From Flavobacterium johnsoniae UW101 (lineage in GTDB: Bacteria > Bacteroidota > Bacteroidia > Flavobacteriales > Flavobacteriaceae): a DNA stretch of 64,000 bases. The notes beneath the pieces were generated by a model. The model ran no database searches. It was not told where the DNA came from and saw only the letters and a program-made list of their open reading frames with translations. Both the position numbers and the translations under genes were made by a program. Within the stretch, counting starts at the first letter, position 1; the number at the start of each line of letters is the position of its first letter. This document shows positions 22,834 through 31,600 of this stretch, piece after piece. The DNA lies in contig NC_009441.1 of NCBI RefSeq assembly GCF_000016645.1, positions 744,001 through 808,000 of the forward strand. The letters run 5' to 3'.

Positions 22834-25800
22834 TCACAAATTTACCACTTCAATTTCCGACCCTATATATATCAAAGCTCTTTTTAACACTTTGTATCCT
22901 AAATCTTCAATTGCATCCTGATATTCTTGAATTTGCTTTTGATATTTTGAATTAAATGCTCCAGTTTTATAATCCAAGAGATAAGCCTCTTTATTGTTTG
23001 TCAGCACTACCCTGTCTGGTTTTAGAATTTTACCAGCTTTTTGCACAATAGTCTGCTCATTTAAAACTTTATGATTCCCATCAAAACAAATACTTAATTC
23101 AGGATGATTTACAATTTCTTTGAGCGTTTTTAAAACCATTTCAGATTGATCTATTGTTATCAAACCATTTTCTAATGCTTTTACTACCGCAAGATCAACA
23201 TCTGATTTATCTTTAACGAAAGCCAGGATTTCATGCACAATATTTCCATACGAAATCGCTTCTTGCTGATGTGTTCCCCACATTAACGCTTCTCGCTGTG
23301 CAATTTTTATATTTTTGGGATTTAAAACTTCTTTTACAATTGGAATCGTTTTTACTAAATCAACTGTTTTTTCAGATTTTGAAAGTCTTATTTTGTTTCC
23401 AAATTCGTATTCTAACTTCTCAGAATCATAAATTCCTTTATGCATCAAATATTTAATAAAATAAGATGCCATATTATTGGGCATCTCACCGTCTTTTCTT
23501 TCTTTTAAAGATTGCGAAATAACATATAATTGTTCTTCGGCACGTGTTAATGCAACATACAAAACATTAATATTATCCAACAGCTCTTCTTGTTTTTTCA
23601 AATTAAAAACTATCGAAGCACTTTCTCCAAATCCTTCAACAGCACTGCTGTTATCAATCAAAGCTTTTGGAACTCCCAAATCTGTTTCTTCGGTATCGAG
23701 CCATAATTTATCTTTTGGTTTTCGATTATAATCCTCTTCTGCAAAAGGCATAATAACAACAGGAAACTCCAAACCTTTGGACTTGTGAATTGTCATAATT
23801 CGAACCGCATTATTTCCTTCTGGAGAAGGAATACTGAATTTCTCAGAATTCTTATCCCAAAAACTTAAAAAATCTGCCACACCAGCTTGATTTCGAATAT
23901 CTCTTTCCAGAACGATATCCAAGAAAAACTGAACATAAGCATTTCCTTCTGATGGCAGAACAAACTTAGAAATGATTATTTCGACGGCTTCGTAAAGTGA
24001 TTTTTTTCGAACATTTTCAAAAGAAAGAGAAACATCAAAAGTTAAAAGCCATTTTTCAAAATCTTCTTCAAATTTTTGAGCCATTCCCTGTGCAATAAAA
24101 TCATGAACAGGCAATTCAATTTCTTTATTTTCAGCTAAAAAATGAAGAAAATTGGCTTTCGATTCTAAATCTGCATTGTTATTTAAATATCTCAGAAGAT
24201 TTATAATCAAACGAACTTCAGTTGCATTTTTAATCATTAATGTTTCCGAAGATAAAAGCGGAATATTCTGTTCTGTTAAATAATTTGCAATTGCAATTCC
24301 CTGATCTCTTTTGCGGGTTAAAATTACAATATCTTTATATTCAAAACCTTCTCGAATTACTTTTTGAATTGTATTTAAGGTCGCTAAAACATATAAATCT
24401 GATTTTTCAATTACTTCTTCTTCATCTGCAAAATCTGATTTTTCGATTATCGGAAGAAACGAAATATTTACATAACCGCCTTTTTTTGAATTTGTATTTT
24501 GAAAGCTGTGATTTTCATACAAATCTTTATAATCTTCATTTGAAAACTCGGAAGAAATTAATTTAAAGAAAGCATTGTTAAATTCAATTACCTCGCTGTA
24601 ACTTCTATAATTTGTATTTAAATGTTTAATTGCCTTATCAGGATTATTGAACGGGTTTACATCTTTGCTCAGCTCAATAAACTGCTCCGCTTTCCCGCCT
24701 CTCCAGCGATAAATAGATTGTTTTGGATCTCCAACAATCATTAAGGTTCCTTTATTCCCTAAATCATCCAGACCTGAAAGCGAGTTATCAATAAGCGGAA
24801 TTAGATTCTGCCATTGCATTTCGGAAGTATCCTGAAATTCATCAATAAAAAAATGACGGTATCTTTCACCTAAACGCTCATAAATAAAAGGCGCAGGCTG
24901 ATTCTGAATTTCGCGGTGAATAATCGCATTGAATTCTGAAATAGACAAAACATTTTGTTCTGATTGAATCTTCGCCAATTCATTGCTGACTGTATTCAGT
25001 AATGAAAGCGGTGTTATATTTTTTAGGAAGGCTTTATAAAAATCTCTTTTTTCAAAATTTTTATAGATTTTACTCAGTATTTGAAGTAAATCCGGAATTA
25101 TATTTTCGATTAAAGATTTATCCTTAGCCGTTTTATTAATTGCAATATCATCAAATTCATGAAAGGTTTTATTGCGTGGATTAAATTTCCCGTCACGAAT
25201 ACTTTCAAGATGATTTGGGAAGGTCCCTCTTGAAAAAGATTTTAGATCGATTCCGTTTTTCTCGATTAAAGAAAGTGCTTCAATTGCAAATTGTTCGTTT
25301 TCAGATTCGAGTTCTTTGCACAAGGCCAGCATTTTCTTTTTAATTTCGACAAACTCCTCGATTGTCTTATCATTAAAATGAAGAATTTCATTTCGATTAT
25401 TTTCATTCAAAACCAAACGTCCGGTTTCGAGAATTTCTCTCGAAATGTCCCAGCTTTTATCATCATCGGTTTTTTCCATCGTAAAATCGATCAGCAATTT
25501 AGTCAGCGTTTCGTCCTGACCAGCTTGAGCAATAATAGCATCAACAGCTTCAACCAATAAATTTTCAGTATCCAAAGTAACCTCAAAAGTCATTGGCAGA
25601 TTCAGATCATGCGCAAAAGCCCGAATGACTTTGTGAGTAAATTTATCGATAGTAGAAATATCAAAAGCAGCATAATTGTGAATTAAATGCTTAATGATAC
25701 TTTGAGATTTTACTTTTAACTGAATAATTGAAAGCCCGGTATCCCGAGATAAATCTTCCATTAAATCAACCGCTTTCGCAGAAGGCTCTTCTTTGGCAAA

Positions 25801-25992
25801 TTCAGATAAACTCCCAACAATACGGCTTTTCATTTCATGAACTGCTTTGTTGGTAAAAGTTATGGCCAGAATATTACGATAAGCATCGTTTTTTGGAGAA
25901 GAAAGAATAATTTTCAGATATTCTTTAACCAAAGTATAGGTCTTTCCTGATCCTGCAGAAGCATCATAAATGGAAAAAGACGGACTTTGCAT
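22834..25992 (-). CDS. AddA-like UvrD-family helicase/exonuclease
   Basis: Start at the ATG at 25992 (MQSPSFSIYDASAGSGKT, 1052 aa); the frame extends 25 codons further into AT-rich non-coding sequence. Superfamily 1A helicase motifs in order: Walker A DASAGSGKTYTLVKEYL; ITFTNKAVHEMKSRI; FFIDEFQDTSEMQW (Walker B, DExQ-type); GDPKQSIYRWRGGKAEQF; and NNAVRIMTIHKSKGLEFPVVIMP. NVLYVALTRAEEQLYVIS is motif VI. The last 130 residues are a RecB-type PD-(D/E)XK nuclease (GNIVHEILAFV, KPDRVVLTNNKEAYLLDYKTG, QIQEYQDAIEDLGY). It should pair with the AddB-like subunit at 17156-19915 to resect DNA ends. ompA and kbl lie between the two genes. Confidence 0.9.
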   Translation of the reverse strand: MQSPSFSIYDASAGSGKTYTLVKEYLKIILSSPKNDAYRNILAITFTNKAVHEMKSRIVGSLSEFAKEEPSAKAVDLMEDLSRDTGLSIIQLKVKSQSIIKHLIHNYAAFDISTIDKFTHKVIRAFAHDLNLPMTFEVTLDTENLLVEAVDAIIAQAGQDETLTKLLIDFTMEKTDDDKSWDISREILETGRLVLNENNRNEILHFNDKTIEEFVEIKKKMLALCKELESENEQFAIEALSLIEKNGIDLKSFSRGTFPNHLESIRDGKFNPRNKTFHEFDDIAINKTAKDKSLIENIIPDLLQILSKIYKNFEKRDFYKAFLKNITPLSLLNTVSNELAKIQSEQNVLSISEFNAIIHREIQNQPAPFIYERLGERYRHFFIDEFQDTSEMQWQNLIPLIDNSLSGLDDLGNKGTLMIVGDPKQSIYRWRGGKAEQFIELSKDVNPFNNPDKAIKHLNTNYRSYSEVIEFNNAFFKLISSEFSNEDYKDLYENHSFQNTNSKKGGYVNISFLPIIEKSDFADEEEVIEKSDLYVLATLNTIQKVIREGFEYKDIVILTRKRDQGIAIANYLTEQNIPLLSSETLMIKNATEVRLIINLLRYLNNNADLESKANFLHFLAENKEIELPVHDFIAQGMAQKFEEDFEKWLLTFDVSLSFENVRKKSLYEAVEIIISKFVLPSEGNAYVQFFLDIVLERDIRNQAGVADFLSFWDKNSEKFSIPSPEGNNAVRIMTIHKSKGLEFPVVIMPFAEEDYNRKPKDKLWLDTEETDLGVPKALIDNSSAVEGFGESASIVFNLKKQEELLDNINVLYVALTRAEEQLYVISQSLKERKDGEMPNNMASYFIKYLMHKGIYDSEKLEYEFGNKIRLSKSEKTVDLVKTIPIVKEVLNPKNIKIAQREALMWGTHQQEAISYGNIVHEILAFVKDKSDVDLAVVKALENGLITIDQSEMVLKTLKEIVNHPELSICFDGNHKVLNEQTIVQKAGKILKPDRVVLTNNKEAYLLDYKTGAFNSKYQKQIQEYQDAIEDLGYKVLKRALIYIGSEIEVVNL
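22837..22844 (-). promoter_or_regulatory. Possible -7 element for kbl
   Basis: On the minus strand TAAATTTG lies inside the last codons of the upstream addA-like gene, about 88 bases before the kbl start. No clear -33 element. Confidence 0.35.
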
Positions 25993-26051
25993 AATTCTGG
26001 TTTTTTGTATTGTAAAAATAGCACAATAAATATTTAAATCCCAATAATGAA

Positions 26052-26112
26052 AAATTCCAAATTCCAATACCTGTGTGCAATGAACACTTTCAAATATTGG
26101 AATTTGGAATTT
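26052..26112. terminator. 18-bp-arm inverted repeat between lspA and the addA-like gene
   Basis: AAATTCCAAATTCCAATA (26052-26069) and its exact complement (26095-26112) enclose 25 bases. The AAATTCCA words recur in the terminators at 39560 and 54538. Likely a terminator for lspA on the minus strand. Confidence 0.55.
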
Positions 26113-26134
26113 ATTTTTTGAATTTTAAAATAAT

Positions 26135-26734
26135 TTATGCGTGTTTTGGAAATGCTCTTTTATTGAAAACCAGCAATATTCCAACTCCTGTTGAAATCGC
26201 CATATCGGCCACATTAAAAATAGCATTAAAGAACATAAAATGCTTTCCTCCAAAAATTGGAAGCCATGCTGGAAGATCACCTTCCCAGATTGGAAAATAA
26301 AACATATCTACCACCAAACCATGAAACCATGTTCCGTACGGATGCGGCGAAAAGATTGTAGCTAAATTATGTGTGCTGTCATCAAAAATTACTCCGTAAA
26401 AAACAGAATCAATGATATTACCGGCTGCACCGGCAAAAATTAAAGCAATAGAAACTATCAAATAAGTTGAATGACGTTTCTTAACAGAATCGGCTAACCA
26501 ATATCCAATTCCGCATACTGCAAAGATTCTAAAGACAGTCAAAATTAGTTTACCATATTCTCCAGGTATTCTTGTCCCCCAGGCCATTCCTTCATTTTCG
26601 ATAAAATGAATTCTGAACCAATCAAAAATCACCACTTCATCACCTAAAACAAAGTTTGTTTTTACATAGATTTTAGAAAGCTGATCAACAATTAAAACTA
26701 AAAATATAAGGAAATACGCTTTTCGTAATGACAT
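26135..26734 (-). CDS. lspA: Lipoprotein signal peptidase (signal peptidase II)
   Basis: A 199-residue inner-membrane aspartic peptidase that cleaves the signal peptide from lipidated prolipoproteins. Four hydrophobic segments are visible. The catalytic aspartates are D109 (GAAGNIIDSVFYG) and D177 (FNVADMAISTGV), with the conserved NEGMAWG near residue 48. It is longer than E. coli LspA because of a loop at about 115-165, as usual in Bacteroidota. It normally follows ileS and dksA in this phylum (established synteny as I recall it). Here the second roadblock module lies between it and dksA. Confidence 0.93.
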   Translation of the reverse strand: MSLRKAYFLIFLVLIVDQLSKIYVKTNFVLGDEVVIFDWFRIHFIENEGMAWGTRIPGEYGKLILTVFRIFAVCGIGYWLADSVKKRHSTYLIVSIALIFAGAAGNIIDSVFYGVIFDDSTHNLATIFSPHPYGTWFHGLVVDMFYFPIWEGDLPAWLPIFGGKHFMFFNAIFNVADMAISTGVGILLVFNKRAFPKHA

Positions 26735-26770
26735 TTTATGAATTTTTGATGCGCAAAAGTAACAATTAAA

Positions 26771-26803
26771 TCAAAAAAAACGCTCCATTTGGAACGTTAA
26801 TTG
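26771..26803 (-). terminator. Intrinsic terminator after the 68-aa gene
   Basis: AACG-TTCC/GGA-CGTT type hairpin (about 26780-26799). On the minus strand it is followed by eight T. It separates the small gene from lspA. Confidence 0.75.
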
Positions 26804-26855
26804 TTTTGTAATAAAACTAAATACAAACATTTTATTTTGCATTTAACTTTAAAAT

Positions 26856-27062
26856 CTATTTTTTAGCAACTGTATTTGCCGGGCTGTCTGTAAAAAAATC
26901 CGATATAGATTTAAAAATACCTTTACTTGGTTTTCCGGCTGCAGCCCTCTTCGCTTCTGCCTTTTTTACCTCTGTTTTAAATTTAACTCGTAACTTTTCG
27001 AATTCCTTCAATCTGTGTTCGACGTCAGAATTCACATCTTTGAATTTCAATACTTTAGCCAT
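26856..27062 (-). CDS. Small basic protein (68 aa) divergent from roadblock A2
   Basis: A 68-residue, strongly basic protein: a predicted helix VEHRLKEFEKLRVKFKTEVK with regular hydrophobic spacing, an Ala/Lys-rich linker, then SKGIFKSISDFFTDSPA. No signal peptide. It has its own downstream terminator and is transcribed away from A2 (27243). It occupies the same position as the 47-codon gene at 16583-16726 in the first module, and shares a KG-F/I-FK tail with it. I do not recognise a named family. A role as a membrane or partner adaptor for the roadblock proteins is inference. Confidence 0.65.
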   Translation of the reverse strand: MAKVLKFKDVNSDVEHRLKEFEKLRVKFKTEVKKAEAKRAAAGKPSKGIFKSISDFFTDSPANTVAKK

Positions 27063-27132
27063 AGTGTAAGTTTTTTAAGTAAAAAAATAAAATATTTAAC
27101 GATTTGGTTTTACAATAATACATAATTTAATT

Positions 27133-27140
27133 TATATTTG
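27133..27140 (+). promoter_or_regulatory. -7 element for the roadblock A2-B2 unit
   Basis: TATATTTG matches TAnnTTTG. A TTTG at 27103-27106 lies 26 bases upstream. The A2 start codon is about 100 bases downstream, leaving a long 5' leader. Confidence 0.45.
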
Positions 27141-27242
27141 TTAATAAAAATTAACACTTGTTTAGGACAAATCGCAACTACAACCTATAAAACCTTACCA
27201 AAAACGAACTAATTTTAACATTTCCCCAAACCTTACAAAAGT

Positions 27243-27599
27243 ATGAATGAAATAACTACTATTCTAAACAATTTTTTGGTCGACACTAAAGCAAGCGCAG
27301 CTTTAATTTTAAACGGAAAAGGAAAACTAATCACTTCCTTAAATCTGGACTACAGCGACAGCATTGCAGCTATGAGCGCAGCAATTTTATCTATGAGCGA
27401 AAAATTTTTAATTGATCTGGAAAAAGGCGCTTTAAAACAACTTTACTTAAAAAGTTCCGATGGGGTTGTCGTCGGAAATAAAATAAGCGGTTCAAACTTC
27501 GTAATTGTTTTTTCAAAAGAAGGAAGCAACCTTGGCTTATTAATGCACTCTACCGATGAATTATCTGCAGAGCTAAGCAAAAATTCTTTATTAAAATAA
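27243..27599 (+). CDS. Roadblock/LC7-like protein A, copy 2
   Basis: A 118-residue protein with the roadblock/LC7 pattern: an N-terminal helix (ITTILNNFLVD), SAALILNGKGKLITSLNLDYSDSIAAMSAAILSMSEKFLIDL, ALKQLYLKSSDGVVVGNKISGSNFVIVFSKEGSNLGLLMH. This resembles MglB-type proteins, which act on Ras-like GTPases. It is the first gene of a rightward pair with B2 (36 bases apart) and diverges from the 68-aa basic-protein gene. It is paralogous to A1 at 15979-16299. Cytoplasmic by lack of signal. The specific partner is unknown. Confidence 0.75.
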   Translation: MNEITTILNNFLVDTKASAALILNGKGKLITSLNLDYSDSIAAMSAAILSMSEKFLIDLEKGALKQLYLKSSDGVVVGNKISGSNFVIVFSKEGSNLGLLMHSTDELSAELSKNSLLK

Positions 27600-27634
27600 C
27601 ATAATCTATTAACCACACCTAAACCCCAAAAACT

Positions 27635-28015
27635 ATGAGTAACGACTTTTTAAACGTGTTTTTAAATGAAATGAAAACCAACGTAAACGGCTTTATAGCT
27701 GTAGCTGTAACAGAAATTGAGTCAGGATTAAGCTTTGGCAACATAACAGTTGACCCTGCTTTTGATCCTGAATTAGCTGCCGCTTACAACCTGGAAGTAG
27801 TAAAAGCAAAACTGAATGCTGTAAAAGCTTTAGGTTTAAATCAGGATATTGAAGATATCTTGATTACACTTTCAAACCAAATTCACATTATTGACATTTC
27901 ACCAAACAAAAAGTTCATGATTTACCTTGCTGCAGATGCAAACAAAGCAAATCTTGGAATGACAAGAGCTGTTCTAAGAAAACACAAAGCTGATTTAGAA
28001 AAAAATCTTGCCTAA
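27635..28015 (+). CDS. Roadblock/LC7-like protein B, copy 2
   Basis: A 126-residue paralogue of B1 (15578-15952). The most conserved stretch is FDPELAxAYNLEVVKAKLNA and the following KALGL, DILITL, QIHIID and KANLGxTRA blocks; differences concentrate at the N-terminus and last ten residues. The fold looks like a second, divergent roadblock domain that might heterodimerise with A2. A strong terminator follows directly, so the transcript is just A2-B2. Confidence 0.72.
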   Translation: MSNDFLNVFLNEMKTNVNGFIAVAVTEIESGLSFGNITVDPAFDPELAAAYNLEVVKAKLNAVKALGLNQDIEDILITLSNQIHIIDISPNKKFMIYLAADANKANLGMTRAVLRKHKADLEKNLA

Positions 28016-28026
28016 ACCTAATTTTC

Positions 28027-28078
28027 AGTTTTAATTAGAATTGTCTTAAAAAAGACAGTTCTAATTAAAATATTTTTT
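28027..28078 (+). terminator. Strong terminator after roadblock B2
   Basis: TTTTAATTAGAA-TGTCTT and AAGACA-TTCTAATTAAAA form a stem of about 18 bp (28030-28070), followed by T6. Confidence 0.85.
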
Positions 28079-28209
28079 CATCTTATTTCGACGACTTTTA
28101 CTTTCTTACAAAAAGCATCTTTGCTTATTGTATTCACATTTATTGTTTGTAGTCAAGTTCTTTCAAAAGAGACAAAGCATTGATTCTTCTCAAACTCAAC
28201 AAACATTAA

Positions 28210-28245
28210 ACAAAAAAAAACGCCCCAAAAGGAGCGTTTATTTTT
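28210..28245 (-). terminator. Intrinsic terminator after the dksA-like gene
   Basis: AACGC-CCC-AAAA-GG-GCGTT hairpin (about 28219-28238). On the minus strand it is followed by nine T. Confidence 0.75.
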
Positions 28246-28257
28246 ACTGAATTTTTA

Positions 28258-28638
28258 TTATCTCTGCAAATTTTTAGCTTCGATGCTCATTGTTGCATGA
28301 GGAACGATTTTAAGCCTTTCTTTGCTGATTAATTTACCTGTTACTTTGCAAATACCGTAAGTTTTATTTTCTACACGGAAAAGCGCGTTTTTTAAATCAC
28401 GGATAAACTTTTCTTGTCTAATAGCTAACTGAGAGTTTGCTTCTTTGGACATTGTTTCACTTCCTTCTTCAAAGGCTTTAAAAGTTGGAGATGTATCGTC
28501 TGTTCCGTTATTTAAATCATTCATATAAGCACTCTTGATCAAATCAAGATCTTCTTGCGCTTTTTTTATTTTTGCCTGGATTATTTCTTTGAACTCCGCT
28601 AAATCTGCGTCAGAGTATCTTGTAATTTCATCTATCAT
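28258..28638 (-). CDS. DksA/TraR-family protein lacking most zinc-finger cysteines
   Basis: A 126-residue coiled-coil protein of the DksA/TraR family, which binds the RNA polymerase secondary channel and, in the best-studied members, acts with ppGpp. The N-terminal coiled coil spans about 8-85 (helices DLAEFKEIIQAKIKKAQEDLDLI and QLAIRQEKFIRDLKNALFRVENKTYG). The C-terminal globular part reads YGICKVTGKLISKERLKIVPHATMSIEAK, where the four C4 zinc ligands should be: only the first Cys remains; the others are T, S and A. Such zinc-independent variants are known (for example Pseudomonas DksA2). It starts seven bases after the ileS stop, so it is probably cotranscribed with ileS. Confidence 0.88.
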   Translation of the reverse strand: MIDEITRYSDADLAEFKEIIQAKIKKAQEDLDLIKSAYMNDLNNGTDDTSPTFKAFEEGSETMSKEANSQLAIRQEKFIRDLKNALFRVENKTYGICKVTGKLISKERLKIVPHATMSIEAKNLQR

Positions 28639-28645
28639 TTTATAA

Positions 28646-31600
28646 CTATTTTGAAATTAATATCATTGTTTTAATATCATCAAACTCAATTTCTGTGCCG
28701 TTTTCTAAAGCGTCTGCAAAAACCAAATCATCTGTTAATGTTTCAGACTTAATATAGTCTTCATTTTTTAGAACGGCCTCTTCTAAATTACCGTCTCTTT
28801 TTATTTGAACTTTAATCTTATCAGTAACTTCAAATCCTGAATCTTTACGGATATTCTGAATTCTGTTTACTAATTCTCTCGCGATACCTTCATTTTTCAA
28901 TTCCTCAGATATTGTGATGTCAAGTGCAACTGTAATTCCATTTGAATTTGCAACCAGCCATCCTTCGATATCCTGTGATGTTATTTCGACGTCTTCTAAT
29001 GATAAAGTTACATTATTTCCAGAAATAACAATATCTAACGTTCCCTGCTTATCTAATTGATTAATCTGATCTGCAGAAAAACCTTGTATCTCCTTAGAAA
29101 TCAAGCCCATGTCTTTTCCAAAACGCGGCCCAAGAGCTTTAAAATTAGGCTTAATCTGTTTCACTAAAATACCTGAAGCATCATCTAAAAGTTCGATTTC
29201 TTTCACGTTTACTTCGGCTTTTACAAGGTCAGAAATCGCCTCGATTTCAGCACGCTGATTGTCGTCAAGTACCGGAATCATTACCTTTTGCAGAGGCTGG
29301 CGAACTTTAATCATCTCTTTTTTACGCAGTGATAAAACCAAAGATGAGATCGTTTGCGCCTTCTGCATTTTGCTTTCCAACGTTTTATTAACAAAGTTTT
29401 CGACAAATTTCGGGAATTCAGCCAAGTGAACACTAGCAAAATCCTCGCTTCCCGTCGAAGTTGTTAAATCACGGTATAATTTATCCATAAAAAATGGAGC
29501 TACTGGAGCGCTTAATTTGCTGATCGTAAGCAAACAAGTATAAAGCGTTTGGTAAGCCGCAATTTTATCTTTTGCATATTCCCCTTTCCAGAAACGACGA
29601 CGGCATAAACGAACGTACCAGTTACTTAAGTTTTCCTGAACGAAGTCAGAAATTGCTCTTGTCGCTTTTGTTGGCTCGTAATCTTCATAACATTCGTCAA
29701 CAAATTTGATTAACGAATGTAATTCAGAAATAATCCATTGATCGATTTCTGGTCTTTCGTTTAACGGAATTTCAGCTTCTTCGTATTTAAATCCGTCGAT
29801 GTTTGCATATAACGAGAAGAATGAATAGGTATTGTAAAGTGTTCCGAAGAATTTACGTTTAACCTCAGCAATTCCTTCAAGATCAAACTTCAAGTTATCC
29901 CACGGATTTGCATTCATAATCATATACCAGCGTGTAGCATCTGGACCGTTTTCTGCAATGGTTTTAAATGGGTCTATGGTATTTCCTTTACTCTTAGACA
30001 TTTTAATTCCATTTTTATCTAAAACCAAACCATTAGAAACTACGTTTTTATAGGCTACTTTATCAAAAACCAAAGTTCCGATTGCATGCAAAGTATAGAA
30101 CCATCCACGTGTTTGATCTACTCCTTCTGCAATGAAATTTGCTGGAAAATCTTTGTTATCATCAATTTTTTCTTTGTTTTCAAAAGGATAATGCCATTGT
30201 GCATAAGGCATTGCTCCAGAATCAAACCAAACGTCGATTAGATCACTTTCGCGCTTCATTGGCTTCCCTGAAGCTGAAACCAAAGTGATAGCATCAACAA
30301 CATTTTTGTGCAAATCAATTAAATCATAATTTGATTCAGACATGTTTCCGATTTCAAAATCTTTAAACGGATTTTCTTTTTGAAAACCTGCTTCGATTGA
30401 TTTTTCGATTGCATTGTACAATTCTTCAACAGAACCGATAATAACTTCTTCTGTTTTATCTTCTGTTCTCCAAATTGGCAAAGGAATACCCCAATATCTA
30501 GAACGAGATAAGTTCCAGTCGTTGGCATTTTTAAGCCAGTTTCCAAAACGTCCTTCACCAGTAGATTTAGGTTTCCAATTGATAGTTTCGTTCAGGTCGA
30601 ACATTCTATCTTTTACATCGGTTACTTTGATGAACCATGAATCTAGAGGATAATATAATAACGGCTCATCAGTTCTCCAGCTGTGTGGATAACTGTGCAC
30701 GTATTTTTCAACTTTAAATGCTTTGTTTTCTTCTTTAAGACGAATAGCAATTTCAACATCTACAGATTTCTCTGGAGCTTGTCCTGCATCGTAATATTCG
30801 TTTTTAACATATTTACCAGCCAAATCACCTACATGAGAAGTGAATTTTCCTTGTAAATCAACTAAAGGAACTGCTGTTCCGTTTTCGTCAAGAACCAACA
30901 TTGGCGGCACTTCTGGTTTTGCTTCTTTTGCTACTTTAGCATCGTCTGCACCAAAAGTTGGAGCCGTATGCACAATTCCTGTTCCATCTTCTGTTGTAAC
31001 AAAATCTCCAGAAATTACTCTAAATGCATTTTCAGCATTTTGATATGGCAATACGTAAGGCAATAATTGCTCGTAACGAATTTCTACTAAATCTGCTCCT
31101 TTTGCCTCAGTTAAGATTTTGTATGGAAGTTTTTTGTCGCCATTTTTCACATTGTCAAAATCAGCGTCGTCTTCACTTACGAAATATCCTTTTCCGAATT
31201 GTTTTCCAACTAAGTTTTTGGCCAAAATAACATTAATCGGCTCAAAAGTATATTGATTGAATGTTTTAACTAAAACATAATCGATTTTTGGACCAACTGT
31301 TAAAGCTGTATTTGATGGCAATGTCCAAGGAGTTGTCGTCCAAGCTAAAATGTGGATATCTCCAAAACCTTGTAAAAAGCTCGGAAGCGTTTCTGGCAAA
31401 GTTTTGAATTGCGCTACAATTGTAGTATCAGTTACATCTCTATAAGCGCCAGGTTGGTTTACTTCGTGAGAAGATAATCCAGTTCCTGCTTTTGGAGAAT
31501 ATGGCTGAATTGTGTATCCTTTATACAACAAACCTTTATCGTAGATTTGTTTCAAAAGCCACCAAACAGACTCCATATATTTTGGTTTATAAGTCACATA

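Noticed and set aside
28016..28257. Looked for a tRNA or riboswitch between roadblock B2 and dksA
   Set aside because: Only two terminators and AT-rich sequence; no cloverleaf or CCA-end pattern.
30414..30653. Rightward frame inside ileS
   Set aside because: Lies wholly within the ileS coding region in another frame, with no independent support.
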